Origin: Isoetes taiwanensis
Lineage: Eukaryota; Streptophyta; Lycopodiopsida; Isoetales; Isoetaceae
Direction: 5' to 3'
DNA length: 64,000 bases
Assembly: GCA_021234155.1 (NCBI GenBank)
Contig: JAJEKV010000079.1
Coordinates: 1,492,789 to 1,556,788, forward strand
Positions 10,599 to 22,611 of this stretch are shown one piece after another; position 1 is the stretch's first letter, and the number at the start of each line of letters is the position of its first letter. The notes under the pieces were generated by a model that was not told the origin of the DNA, ran no database searches, and saw nothing but the letters and a program-made list of their open reading frames with translations. Made by a program: the position numbers and the translations under genes.

Positions 10599-11710
10599 TA
10601 TGTGTAAAGAATTCAAAGCTCATTTCTCCTACACCAAGAGCAAAACCTACAATTGACCTCCTTTTCCTCTTTTTGAAGTAATTTTGCAGTAAAAAGGGGA
10701 GAAGAACATCACTCATTCACTCAACACATCAACATATGATTGCACACATATACCTCAATAATTTACTCAAACACAAGACATACATTTATAGAATTTCTAC
10801 TAGGGAGTAATCTTTGGCTTCAGCGGTGAGTTTATAGGAAATCATCGCCTTACTCATCTCCCATTCTTGAGGAGTTCAAAACTAAAACTACTGCATCGTC
10901 ATATCATCATTAGGCCAAAAATGTTGTAATGTTACCCCATGACAAGAGTATAAAGAATAGCATAAAATTTGTGTTAACTTTAAAGAAGACAATAAAATAT
11001 ATTAACCATCATTTCTTCAATGTCCCAAAAGCAACAAACATTGATATGCGGTGGTGTGGGGATTTGCTTGAATGAGACTGGAATACAAAACATTTGTTTA
11101 AGACAACAACTTGCTTTTCAAAGTTCTGTCATTAATTAAATATTATAGATTTAAGCAGACATCATTAGACGAATGTATGTGTAGAAAGACTGTGTTTGAC
11201 TGGGCTCTTGAGGCAGGGCTTGGTTATGTACTTAGGAGACCTGAAAATATGTGGGGATGATGGAAGAGACCCGAAGGGAATTTAAAATTGAGGATGGTCT
11301 AGCAGGGCGGATCACTAAGGATGGATATTCGAATATCTCAGGGGCATTAGGCATGCACAGATACACAAGGATATCTATCGAAAGGAAGCCGGAGAGCAAG
11401 GTGGCATGATCTTGACATTGTTTATTAGTGAAGCACTCAAGGTAACAAGGATTGGTTAAGGGCTAAAAAAAATGGTAAAGGGGCTTCATTTCCTTTGTTT
11501 TTTAGGAGGGGTGACGGGCAGCCGTCAGAGAAGGCCATCAAACCGTCATATTTTTTTCCTTTAAAAAGAGGGTGTGCTCTACAAGAAGAAACTGATCCCT
11601 CTTGCCCTCCTCTCATAGGAAGGCTTCTTCAATCTGATCTGATTTTTTCCTTTAAAAAGAGGGTGGCTTCTTCAATCTGATCTTTTCTAGCATTTTTTAT
11701 TGATCTGAAT
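10599..11710. repeat. duplicated block, copy 2 (uninterrupted)
   Basis: This is the uninterrupted counterpart of 4872-5445 plus 6716-7310. The two halves lie next to each other here, joined around 11110-11136. That shows the 1.27 kb between the halves of copy 1, including the polyphenol oxidase pseudogene, is an insertion there or a deletion here. The right end carries TTTAAAAAGAGGGTG twice (about 11560 and 11652) and a leader-like AGAAGAAACTGATC, and leads towards the ORF at 12001. Confidence 0.7.
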
Positions 11711-12000
11711 CTTCCTTTTCTTGGAAAATTTTATACCAGCCAATCCCGCTCTGCATCTTGCCTCTGTAAATGTTCCTGTCAGATTACTTATTTGATCTTT
11801 CTTGTACATTGCAGCCAAATTTTCTGTAGCTCCCTTCAAGATTTTGGAATTTAAGAGGCAAGACTTGCTTTCTTTCCAGACAAAAATCTTTTCTTGCAGC
11901 GCTCTGTATTGTTTTAAGAGCTCAACTGTAAAGAAAAGTACCTTTAGGGAAAGAAAAATCCCCTGTTTCACAACATCAAAATCTGTTACAACTTACAAAG

Positions 12001-12300
12001 ATGGCCATGCTCAATCCTGGATTTGTTATTCTTGCGATTCTAATCTTTATAATAGCAGCCTTAATGCTGTGCAGCTGCTTACTGGCAATATTCAAATATC
12101 TTGTGGTCATAAAATCTGATGAATTCCCTGTTACTCTCTCCCGTTCTAAACACCACATCATACATATGAATTCAAGCGATTCAAGCGGTGCTGTTACAGA
12201 TGAAGAACAAGGCTTACCAGCTAAAGCAGATCAGAAATCCGACAAGGACGCCGTAGCTGAGGATCAAGGGAAAAAACATAGTGAAATTACTGAAAGCTAA
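12001..12300 (+). CDS. small single-pass membrane protein, hypothetical
   Basis: A 99-codon ORF begins MAMLNPGFVILAILIFIIAA. Residues about 7-35 form one long hydrophobic segment (AILIFIIAALMLCSCLLAIF), followed by a short basic stretch and a hydrophilic Asp/Glu/Lys/Ser-rich tail ending in GKKHSEITES. This would be a membrane-anchored protein with a ~60-residue soluble tail. I recognise no family. The start is chosen because it is the first ATG after a promoter-like region (11550-11660) shared with copy 1 of the duplicated block. TM plus acidic tail is compositionally simple, so chance remains possible. It has no homologous ORF after copy 1. Confidence 0.4.
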   Translation: MAMLNPGFVILAILIFIIAALMLCSCLLAIFKYLVVIKSDEFPVTLSRSKHHIIHMNSSDSSGAVTDEEQGLPAKADQKSDKDAVAEDQGKKHSEITES

Positions 12301-13330
12301 GGAAAGAAAAACAGAACAAATGATTATAGAAACAGATGCAGGATTTTGAAGATAATCTAAGCTTTTTTTTGTTGGTTCTTCCCTTCTTATTTGTATTTGC
12401 CACGTTTCTCTCGCGGCTCAGATCTCACACACGTTTTGGTCAATCTAGTGAACATTCTTCTCCATAAAGGCACCCCTTTTATTGAGAATGTATACCAACA
12501 TTTCATTTTGGAGCTATACTCTTTCCAGCCAATTGACGCTTTGAAAGTATGTTCTCCTTTGGCCCTTTATTCCCTCGCTTGGCTATGTCATTGGAACTTT
12601 TGGCCGACCATACCGCTTTGCACTGGAACCTTGGACTCGTGCGCTTACATTGTTCAACATGCAACTAAGTCTCAACTGATGCAACTAAGTCTCAATTTGT
12701 ACTTGCGTTCATACAGTTCACCTTCTCATAGATTCCTTGTAGTCGTATAGCTCTGTCTAACTGTGCTCTTTATCAGATTTGGATACCTGTGCATGTGAAG
12801 ATGATGTTGACGATGATCAATGGACCACTGAAGTGCTTCACATGTTCTGCATTTTGTTCCAGTGAAATTAGAGATTCTATTGTGGGCCTCATGGAATTTG
12901 GATATTAGTATAGGGAACAACTATGACTAGACAACATTTTGGGTCTAGGCAAACCAGGTTTGGACTATTATCTTGCAAAGTTGGAATCGCCCCAGTTTTG
13001 CAATGGTTTAGGGCATATACTTTCTCAAGTTGCTAATTTTGGTTTTTCTTTTATTTTTATTTATTTTTTGGCCAAATCATATGTTATATAACCTTAGGTA
13101 TTTGGGCTGGAAACACGCCCTTTGAGTTTTAAGAATAGAGTTTCTCGATCGTGACGGACTTTCATGCCATGTTTGACAATAATTGAAGATGGCATGGCAG
13201 CAAGACCCTTTTGGTAGAATCCAATATCTGGTCACAAGCCTATTCTATGTTGCTAGGTGGCGACAAGAAGGGGCGATGGCAGAGCGAGGCTATGGCTGCT
13301 CTCTTTTGAATTAAACTTGGCAAGATCATA
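12301..13330. other. no supported gene
   Basis: AT-rich sequence with a few short ORFs that lack codon-like composition or recognisable motifs, including a 119-codon one at 12391-12750. I see no splice-supported exon, RNA gene or repeat boundary. Confidence 0.5.
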
Positions 13331-13335
13331 GTAGG

Positions 13336-14197
13336 TGTGACATTCCCCTAAAATATATGGTATAAATACATATATTTCTAGGTCATGTCACCGTACAACC
13401 TTATCTTAGTAGCCTTGTATTCCTAGAGTGTGGAAGGAAGCATGGCTAAGGGATGGGACCATTTCCACATGGCCCCATCCTATTGGGCACCTGCCACATG
13501 GACGTACCCAATTGGGGCCACATGGCATGACATGGCGACCCTAACCCATAAAGGGCCAAACCTAACCCTAGGCCATTTTTCTGGCTCCAAACCTTGTTCG
13601 CGCTCGAAACTCTGTTTCAGGAACCGTTTGCTGTGGCATAATATAGCACAGCAGCCTCCAGAGTGTGCGCGCATCGGAAGGAGTGGGATCTACTTGGAAC
13701 CCTTGAAGGCCATGGAGACGCCGGGAGCAGGAGGGAGTTCCTCAAGAACAGGTATTTGGAGTAGAGTCCTTTTAATCTGAAAGTTAGGATCCCAGATGAG
13801 TTAGCATTTCGTATCTCTAGTAGAGTAGAACTCTCAGTCTAGATCTCGAACCCTAATCAATGAACCCTAACTGTAAGTTAGATGCATGTGATTAGGATTA
13901 GATGTTATTCTCATTTGTTATCATGTTATATAGATATATGATGATGGTTGATCATGTTTGCTCCTCTTGTATTGGGAAGGTGGGTAGAGATCTAGTAGCC
14001 ATGATTAGATGATGCTCCTAGTTTAGATCCCTTAGTTCCTATTATATGCAGCCTATGCATAGGAGCCCACCCGGCAACGGGGGCCATGGAGTGACTAAGC
14101 ACCGCATAATGGGGTTAGTGGCAAAGTGGAGGGAGGTCCCTGCCAAGCGCGGCTACTGGAGGCCCATAGCGGGCTTGGTCACTTCGGGAGGGCTGGG
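13336..14197 (-). repeat. LTR-like repeat, partial copy 1
   Basis: It starts with TGTGACATTCCCC and runs parallel, in opposite orientation, to 21780-22590. Shared landmarks include GTTGATCATGTTTGCTCCTC, GATCCCTTAGTTCCTATTA and GCATAGGAGCCCACC. It ends where a second TGTGACGTTCC begins at 14198. ORFs inside (for example 13430-13780) are by-products of the repeat. Confidence 0.6.
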
Positions 14198-15165
14198 TGT
14201 GACGTTCCACGTATTCATATGCTATACGTATAAATACCATGACACGTCACTAGGTATACTTCGACCATTATGCGTCATTAAGGGCTAACTTAAAAGGGTT
14301 TATGTTGGCTATACTAAATTGTCATAAGTTAATTAAGCTAATTAACCTAACTAGGCTTAATTAGTATGTATAGGTAATTAGGAGGAGCCACCTGGCCCAA
14401 CTCGATTGGCCAGGGGAGGCTTGCTAATCTGAGAAAGTAAGTTGAGCCTCCACCCCCAATTCTGCCCCAAATCGATTTGGGAAGGATTGAAGAAGGGAGG
14501 AGTTGCTTGAACGCTATAACCAGACTTGATTCATGGATGTTCTTCGGGATAACGGATATAGCCAAGAGACAGGTTTGCCTTTAGGTAGTTTACGTTCCAT
14601 CTTACCCTTGTATGAATAGATGGATAGTTAGACTCTATTTTATGTTCTATTTGAGATTGTGATGGATGTTTTGTATATGACTGCTCTCTCTTTCTGTTCC
14701 TCCTGCATATATGGGTCAACAGGGGGTAGAGATCTAAAGGCCACCTAAGAACATAGATGCTCCTAGTTAGAACCCCTTAAATCCCGTTAAATGCAGCCTG
14801 TGCACAAGAGCCCTTCTGGCTGTCGATGGTATGATGTGGTTGAATACCATATAAGGATCATGGTGGTAAAGTGGAGGTGGGACCTTGCCTAGCATGGCTA
14901 CAAGGCTCCCTACAGTGGCTGGATCTATAGTCAGTCATTGCGTATGGGTCGGGTATGGGTCTGACACCTCCTGGGTCGCAGGATACGTACCTATAGGGAC
15001 ATCCTGGGCTCGATGGGCACACTGGGATGGCCTACGGATTTTGGGGGGTTCAAATCGGGTACGGATGCATGGTCGCCAGTGGGGCCATGATCCTATAGCC
15101 ACCCATGGAAGCACCATGCTCTGGGATCCTCCTTTCGTTGTCTCATCGGATCGGTGATGATGGAT
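14198..15165 (-). repeat. LTR-like repeat, partial copy 2
   Basis: A second, more diverged unit in the same orientation as 13336-14197. It begins TGTGACGTTCC with the same AT-rich start and later holds GGGGTAGAGATCTA, GATGCTCCTAGTTAGA and GTGCACAAGAGCCC, equivalent to landmarks of the other copies. The direct arrangement of the two units could be a tandem array or nested LTRs. Confidence 0.5.
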
Positions 15166-15196
15166 GGGCCACCCTTCATGGTGGTATATTATTATA

Positions 15197-15244
15197 TACA
15201 AGAAATTTATTGCGGTGGCCAAGACCGCCGCAAACATTTCTTTA
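15197..15244. repeat. 48-base CACTA-like palindrome
   Basis: TACAAGAAATTTATTGCGGT, then GGCC, a 3-base centre and a complementary GCCGCAAACATTTCTTTA arm. A second near-perfect copy is at 28112-28160 and an interrupted one at 8281-8360. It looks like two CACTA-type termini with almost all internal sequence lost. Confidence 0.6.
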
Positions 15245-15249
15245 GTTCA

Positions 15250-16720
15250 GACCCGTGCAATTGAACCCAGTATTAAAGTCCTAACATTTGACAATGCAAT
15301 GCTTGCTTAAAAAAAAGAAGGTAAGTTCACAAGGGAACACATGCATTGTTTATACAAAGAAAGTTGAAAGCAAATAGCAATAGATCAAACTAGGGATCGA
15401 CTAGTTGCCAATTTATGGTTTTAACAGAGAGTTCCATTTGAGCCCTTAGCTAAAGGGTTTAGTGCCTCATAAAAGAGGGGCTTGCTATAGAAGAAGGGGA
15501 TGACTTTGGGGACAACACACTTGGAGAAAATATTTACTTTATCAACACTTCACTTGTTGAACAATAAAATGAATTAAAAGATGCCACACACATTTTGAGG
15601 GTTATAAACAATAAGAATGATTCTTTGTGCAACTGCAAATGAATCTTGAGGATTAAGAACAAAAGAATGAATCAAAGATGAATCCAATGGTTAAGTTTGA
15701 AAAATAACAAAAAGTTTGTACTTAGAGGAAGTAGACATGTGTCCAGCCTTAGCTGTATTCATCGTATGGTTATAGCGATCTGACAGGTTATATATGTTCC
15801 AGCCTTGGTGCTCTGGACGGAGGATTGTAAGCGACAGATCTCGCGCGAGATCGACAACCACGATGGCCGACCGTGATAAAGACAGAGAAATACAACGAGG
15901 AAACATGAAACCATAGTCAGTTCTATCTCTTCAGTAATCAGTTCTGAAAACAAAAAAACACAGTCATAAGACAGAAGAATAAGGGATTCTCGTTCAAATT
16001 TGAAGTCTTGAGAGGGATTTTCATTCAAATTTGAAGAATAAGTCTTCAGATTTTCCCATCTGAAGAAGCTCTCTTCATCTATATCTCATAAAATTTGTCC
16101 GAAGGCGCGAAATACCTCATAAGATTCGCAGGAAACTGAAGATTTTTGAGGAAAATCTGTGGCAGATTCCATTTTTCTTAGAATGTCGCGGATTTTTTCT
16201 TAGAATCTGCTCATTCCCTACTGCATCAAATTCTCATTGCAACTTATTACGCAGGGGTAGGAAAAACTAGGGGACGACGGCACAATTTCTGCCAATGCAT
16301 GATCAAATCCGACTATTCCAACTGCCATTTTTGCAATTTCATACTGCATGTCTTTAATCTGAGACAGATTCATCATGTAAAAGAGAAGCTATGGTAATGG
16401 CGGCCTCAGTGGATGCAAAAAAAGGACTCCAGTGCTTCGATAGAGGTTTTGGCTCCAGTGCTCATCGCCTTCAGAGCTGTTTTAGCTCATCGGCTGCAGC
16501 AGATCTTATAAAATCAGCCAAAGAAAAACAAAGTTCCTAAAAAAGGGAGCACACAGATGGGATATGGCAAAGGATAACTCTGGACAAAGTTCCCAAAAAG
16601 GGGACGAGGAACACCGGACTTGGCCTGGCCTGGGTATATACCCTGATAACGTGTTAAAAATTTGGTCGTCTAAATCAAGCAGCCCCCCTGCTTTTGCGCG
16701 ACCAAAGAATCTTTCCACTA
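15250..16720. other. no supported gene
   Basis: AT-rich, low-complexity sequence. The minus-strand ORFs (15691-15906, 15759-16028, 16506-16718) show no domain, splice or codon signal. GAAAATCTG-type words recur around 16030-16220 without a clear period. Confidence 0.45.
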
Positions 16721-16724
16721 ATAA

Positions 16725-16973
16725 TTACATATGTTAGATATTGTTACTAGGTGCTAAAATGTATGTACGCTTCTACTATATAGGATTTCCATAGAAGGCG
16801 TGGGACGAATGACACCTCCGTGTCCTTCACTCGGACACTTGCCCATCACAAGTGGTCCGAGTCAAATGGAGGGCCTTCTCGTAGTGATGGAGTCACCATG
16901 AGAGGGGAATTTCCTATATTTATACAATGGGAGCATCGTATAGATTCGGAGAGCGTCACAATGGTATCAGAGG
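16725..16973 (+). mobile_element. LTR end and tRNA-iMet primer-binding site
   Basis: TGGTATCAGAGG at 16962-16973 matches the primer-binding site complementary to plant initiator methionine tRNA, used by Ty1/copia and many Ty3/gypsy elements. The LTR would end just before it, at ...GTCACA. A short hairpin (ACTCGGACACTTG near 16828 with its complement near 16850) and a TATATTTATA-like stretch lie in the putative LTR. The LTR 5' limit is uncertain, and I find no second LTR in the window. Confidence 0.55.
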
Positions 16974-17603
16974 ATGATTTTGGTAGACCAAATCATTGCA
17001 CTAGCCATGTTTTAACTCGTTAGACTGTTTAGTAATAAGGGAAACTGTAATGTGGGCAATTACCCTAGGAACCCGCAGGTAGGATGATTTGCTAAGTAGG
17101 TGAGAAGGTGAAGTTATGTTGAGTTTTCGCCTGAATGAGGTCCCTCGCTTTCAAAGGCCATAACTTTCTGTAAGGGACTCGGATCGAGGCGATTTTTGTT
17201 CCTTTGCATCGGGGACACTTCATTTAGCCTAGCGCACCTCTTGGACGGACCATTGGCAGCAAAAGTTGGCTTTAGGATCAAAATTGGCACCGACAAGAAA
17301 ACAACAATTTTAAATCAAGTTCTGAGACGTCAAGACCACCTCGGCGCCGAAAATACTCATCCGACATAAATCTTTTCCCCGCCCTTTTAAAAAAAAAGTT
17401 TGAAAAAAATTTTGAAACTTACTTTTAGCGGATGTTTGTTTTTTGGGACTTCTCTCTGTGTTTTTCACCTCCATCTTCGTCCGTCCACCAGAACCAAGCT
17501 CGCTTCGCCATAGCCGACCTCCCTCACCTGCTGCCATCGACTGCCTTTGCTAGCGCCTTCACCCAAGCGTCTTCACTTTAGCGCCTAACTCTCTTCCACC
17601 GCC

Positions 17604-18663
17604 ATGGTACGTGTTCGTCAGGGCCAGACTTATGGAACATTAACTATCATATAGATCTTTGCTGAGCTCGGGTATAACCTCGTTATAGATCCGGAGAAAG
17701 TGGAGCTCCTCCTAGACCAACTTGTCTTATGTTTCACGGTCGGAGGAAGGATTCCCTTTCCCATCTTCCACTTGACCGAGCGACTCCTAAAGCTTAACAT
17801 CTTGGGGGAGATGTATACCCTTGTGAAGCAATCGGACCAAGTCCTAACCATCACCAAGTTCTATTCCCTCGAGTCTTCAATGGGTAGTGATGTCAAAGCT
17901 GCACGGATCGAAGCAAAAAGGGTCATGGACATGGCCCTAGAAGCGGATGCTCGAGAAATAGCGAGAGGAGATCCACAAGCCCGGGGCGAGGAGTATATCT
18001 ATCTGGAAGACAGCGAGTGCATCGAGGATACATGCCCCTTCGTCTTGCCCCCATACTATTACGATGAGGAGACACAAACCTTCATCTGAGATGAATTCCC
18101 TGGCTACCTTACCCCCCTCCCCCCCCTCCCAGTTTCAGCTGCATATTGAACTCGAGATGGCAGCCATGCCGGACCGCTACCAAGCTGAAATACATAGAAG
18201 AGCCGAGGTTTGTTTGAGGTTAGAGGGGCATGCTCACAAGGTAACCGAACTCATACGTGAGGTGGAGGCCCAAGTCCAAGCTGCTGCAGGCCACGCCATA
18301 CAGAGGAAGTGCAAGAAAACCCCTCAAAGGTTGGGAGCTCAATACAAGAAGCAACTCCAACAGGGAAGGCCAAGAGTTCGGACTGCCGCAAAGCCCTAGT
18401 TCGAAAAGCCAACCATCCAGCCACTAGTGGCAAGTCTCTTTCCCTACCACCGCCACCGAAGCGCCAGAAGAAGACTTATCGCTTCAAGGCTGGTATAGTC
18501 GCGTTGCGAGAAATACAAAGGTACCAGAAGTCTACGGAACTCCTGATATGCAAGTTGCCCTTTCAGCGCTTGGTGAGGGAGACTGCCCAAGAATATATGA
18601 CTGACTTGAGGTTCCAGACTCATGCCATACGCTACAAGATGCAGCAGAGGATTACCTCGTAGG
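17604..18663 (+). pseudogene. unclassified ORFs downstream of the primer-binding site, probable retroelement internal region
   Basis: An ATG in good context at 17604 opens a frame that, apart from a TAG at codon 17, runs to 18089 (ELGYNLVIDPEKVELLLDQL; EEYIYLEDSECIEDTCPFV). It is followed by basic, Gln-rich frames to 18663 ([20 protein letters not shown]). Position ~0.65 kb after a primer-binding site suggests a gag-like product, but no zinc knuckle, protease or RT is visible. A G-rich, polypurine-like stretch near 18960-19000 could be a polypurine tract. The family is unknown, and a non-autonomous element is possible. Confidence 0.35.
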
Positions 18664-20767
18664 CCTTCTTGGAGACATGAACCTCTGCGCCATTCACGCC
18701 AAGGGTGTTACCATAATGCCAAAGGATTTGGCATTGGCTCGAAGGATTTGAGGAGATCCCGTTTAACCTTAAAAATTTTATAAATTTGTATATATGTAAC
18801 TATACTTTTGCTCCTCCTAGCATATTTAGATATGGTTGGGGCAAAGTGTTTCCAACCATTACTTTAGTGCCCAGGCATTATTAAGTTCTATAAATAAACT
18901 CACATATTCCAAGGGATTACCCAACCACTTAAGAACCTTACAAGGGAGGTTCTATTAAGAAAAAGGTGGTTTTGGGGGTTTGGGGGGGAGGGGGTTCGTG
19001 ATGAGTGTATCGTCCACCTTGGTCTCCTAGGAATTGAAAATCTTCTTCCCTAAGGCATACCCAAACCTTTAAGGAGTTTTCTAGCCCTTGCTGCCTTTCA
19101 AGGTGAAAATCTATTCGTTACCCCATTCCTTAAACCGTGTTGCTTCTCAATTCCAACATTGTACACGTGATACAGCATATACAATTTACCCGTTGTGAGC
19201 CTTATCCCGTAGAGAAATCAGTCCATTTATTCCTTCAAATATTCTTTAACCCTCTTGTTGGCTTCTAAGCTACTATTATATGTCATATGATATAATAGTC
19301 TATATCCAAGATTGCTTTCAACCCCCCTTGTTCCAAAAAATTGGGGGTTATGATTCAATGTTGTCACACAACCTAGAAATGTTAGTCATTGGGTTCTTCT
19401 GCCATGACGTCATGCCGCTATTGTGGCATTACAATTGACTTTTCCTTATATAAGCCATAACCATGCCTTAAGTTAGTCAGTGAGCCTTCGTAAGAATTGT
19501 AACTTCCCTAGAGTCATCAGGGTGCCTGCCTAGCATTTTTTGAGTCTTCAAAAAACACCTATGTCTGATATAACCCATGGAGTTATTTTCCTGCTACCCT
19601 GGCTTGTATCGATGTTCTAGCTCTATATGTTCTAATTTACACCTCCATGTAACCCATGGAGTTCATCTCTGCCTGATCCGAGTAGGGATCATATGGGAGA
19701 TCTAGTCTTCGGTATCTATGCAAGACATATTTGACCTTCTAGTAGGTATTTGCTATTTGCCACCCATCCTGGAATTGTACTATTCAACCCCATCATCTTG
19801 AGCTTTATTCTATTTCCCGTTGACATTTATTGTAAGTGCCAACTGCAACATCCTGCCTTAGCATGCAACGGATTAACTAATTGTCTGCACATTCCAGATA
19901 TACTCCAGACCCTTCATTGGTAAGTTTGGGGTGCACTCATTTTTCTCTCCTTGTGTCACTGCATAGATTACCTCACCAAGATGTTTATCGTATGTGTACA
20001 TGGTACGCACGTAGTAAACATGTGTCCTCATCCCACAGTACTAGAGCTCTGCTCTAACTTAGCTAAAGTGTAGCCTTGGTAGTTCCTTGAAACAAAACCC
20101 ATTGCCTATGTACCTTTATGATGTGACTGGGCTACCAACTTCCCAAATGGACAGTGGCCAACTCTATGTTGGATTTGTATATGGTGCCTACATTTTTGAG
20201 GCACCGGTTTTTAGCACACAGGTCGAAAAGGTATAATGGACAACACAGGGGTCGAGAAACAGGGTTCTGCCACAGGTTGGGTCTGCATAATTAGTCATGA
20301 GAAAGTGGGCAACAGGATCTATGGATTTTGGGCCTGTGGCTCTTTCTGAGATCTGAGCTCTCAGCCATGCCATCAAAAAAGACCCCTTCTCAAAAAAGGG
20401 AAAAACAGAAGAGGAAGACAATGGGGAGCTTCTTAGGTAACTGTTGGAGAAGCACCTGCAAACAAAGTGAAGCGCCTACAGAAATGTGTGATGCGCCTGC
20501 AGAACCAAGTGAAATGCCCAAGCGGCCAAGCAAGCGCCTGCTACTATCATCTAAAAAGCCGTCGTCTAAGACGGAGTAGACATCGGATGAGCGCCCTGCT
20601 TTCTCTTCCAAGTGCTCTCAGGTGCAAGTACCTACGAAAATTGAAGCGAGGACGTGGAGCATAAAATTGTAACCCACGGAGTCGAGGACGAAAGCGCCTG
20701 CTATTGACCATGTGTACCTTCTGACTCAAGATAGCGAAAGGCCTTCATTATAAAGGCAAGTTAACAG
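18664..20767. other. no supported gene
   Basis: Mixed-composition DNA. The only notable ORF, 20365-20577, encodes a Lys/Ser/Pro-rich peptide (SKKTPSQKREKQKRKTMG) that is compositionally biased and has no recognisable domain. No RNA gene or repeat was recognised apart from the G-rich tract near 18970-18995. Confidence 0.4.
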
Positions 20768-20970
20768 GTGAGCAAATTCAAATTTCAATATATTTGGGAT
20801 GGCAAACGGGAGTGCAAATTCAAAATTGAAAATTTTGAAGAGACGGATGGGCAGGCAAATTCAAAATTCAAAAATCTGGAGAGGCGGACGGGCGGGCAAA
20901 TTCAAAATTCTAACATTTGGAGAGGCGGACGGGCGAGCAAATTCAAAATTCAAAAATTTGGAGAGGCGGA
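20768..20970. repeat. minisatellite, ~40-base unit, left part
   Basis: About five units of a GGAGAGGCGGACGGGCGGGC block followed by AAATTCAAAATTCAAAAATT. The array stops at 20970 and the same unit resumes at 22612, so one array has been split by the intervening element. Confidence 0.8.
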
Positions 20971-22611
20971 TGTGACGCCCCAAAACGTGACGGGCCCGGC
21001 CGCACACACTCGGCAGAAATCCCCATCCGCTCTCAACAACCGCATGGGCCCTTTCGCCTACCCCCGCACTCGAGGTGACTCTTAGTGCGGAAGGGAACAC
21101 GGTGTCTTGGCGCCCTTCCCTATGGGCTCCTATAACAAAGAAGCGATAACACGCCAGAACTAGCATCAACATATACAAATACTACCTCGAAGGGTAGTGC
21201 ATCACTCATAAACCAAGGCAAAGATGATAATCACGAACCATAAAACATGAGAGCTCCTACCCCGCTCCACTGTAAGGAGGATGACCGACCGCTAGGCCTC
21301 AAGATAGAGCAGACCGAGTCATGGCAACGGCAGAGGGCTGGCATAGAACAATGGCTAGGGTTGACCACTCCATCCGCCCCTCCTCATGCATACTTTGCAA
21401 ATGGGCTAGATCAGGCTCGACAGACTCTAGCCTTCCTGGACACGCAATCCCATGGCATCACCCATCGGGACTACTCCAAAGTTGCATCTCCCCTGGTCCG
21501 ATGAGGCGGGAAGGGGGTTGCATCTCCCTTCCCGAGGATCTAGAGGTGCCGGTGGGCGGCTAGAGAATCGTGGGCGACACACGATTCGTGCCCGACCAAC
21601 CCCCAAAACGAGAGCCAAGCCAACACTTGCGGCTCTCGAGGCGTGGCAACACCATTGCCCCAGAGGTGTCGGACCCATGCTCGCCCACACGAAGTGACCA
21701 CCATAAGCCCTAGCCCACTATGGGATCCCCCGAAGCCCCCACTCGGCCGGGGATCCTCCCTCCACTTTCCCTCTAGCCCTCAAGTATATGGTGCTGAGTC
21801 ATATCATAGCCTCAATAGCCCCGGTGGGCTCCTATGCACAAAGCCGCAACTAATAGGAACTAAGGGATCTACTCTAGGAGCATACTACATATGGCTCTAG
21901 GTCTCTACCCCCTTCCCAATACAAGAGGAGCAAACATGATCAACCATCATCACATAATCATCACATCATGAGAATAATCATAAGAAGAACATCTTAACCT
22001 AATCATACAACTAACTAATGGTTAGGGTTCCTTGATTAGGGTTCAAGATGTTGAATATGGGTTCTAGGATGGCTCTACTCTAGATACAAGATACTAGCAC
22101 ATCCGGAATGCTAATTCCGGATGAGCTATCACAACTACTATCCTACATACCTGCTCCTCAAGCTCTCCCTCCAGATCCGGTGTGCCTCCATGGTCTCCGA
22201 CTCACGAGATGCCGCCCTACTCCAAGAACGAGTCTACCTGGCCGGGCCGCACTGCCCTATGCCACAACAAGCGATGTTCAAACGAGGTTTCAACGAGTAG
22301 GTGAGTCTCCGGGTGCTAGGGCTGGAAAGAGGTCTAGGGTTAGGGTTTATGCCTATATAAGTTAGGGTCCACCTAGGATGCCACGGGCACCAATCGGGTG
22401 AGTCCTGTGGTGGCGGTGCCCCAATAGGTTAAGGCCACGCGGGATAATGGCTTAACCTATGGTTGGCTAAGTTATGAGAATAACTTAGCCCATGCCCCTA
22501 GTGCCACAACCTATGGTATACAAGGCTATGAAGATAGACTTGTATAGTGACGGATCCGTGAATATACGTATTTATGACGATATTCCCCTGGACCGCCACA
22601 ATCGATCGGCA
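20971..22611 (-). mobile_element. probable solo LTR (1641 bases) with 5-base target-site duplication
   Basis: The element begins TGTGACGCCCC and ends ATCGATCGGCA, giving the TG...CA ends of an LTR. It is flanked by GCGGA on both sides (20966-20970 and 22612-22616). It interrupts a minisatellite that continues on both flanks. Orientation is set to minus because two partial relatives (13336-15165) run the other way and a TATA-like AAATACGTATA lies near the right end. No primer-binding site or coding region is inside, and ORFs here are incidental. If the true right end is the CCGCCACA at 22600, the duplication would not hold. Confidence 0.65.

Noticed and set aside
20861-21178. Minus-strand ORF over the minisatellite edge
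   Set aside because: It crosses the boundary between the minisatellite and the inserted LTR-like element, so it cannot be an old gene.
21247-22365. Several GC-rich ORFs inside the 1641-base element
   Set aside because: No motifs, mutually overlapping on both strands, and inside an LTR-like repeat.
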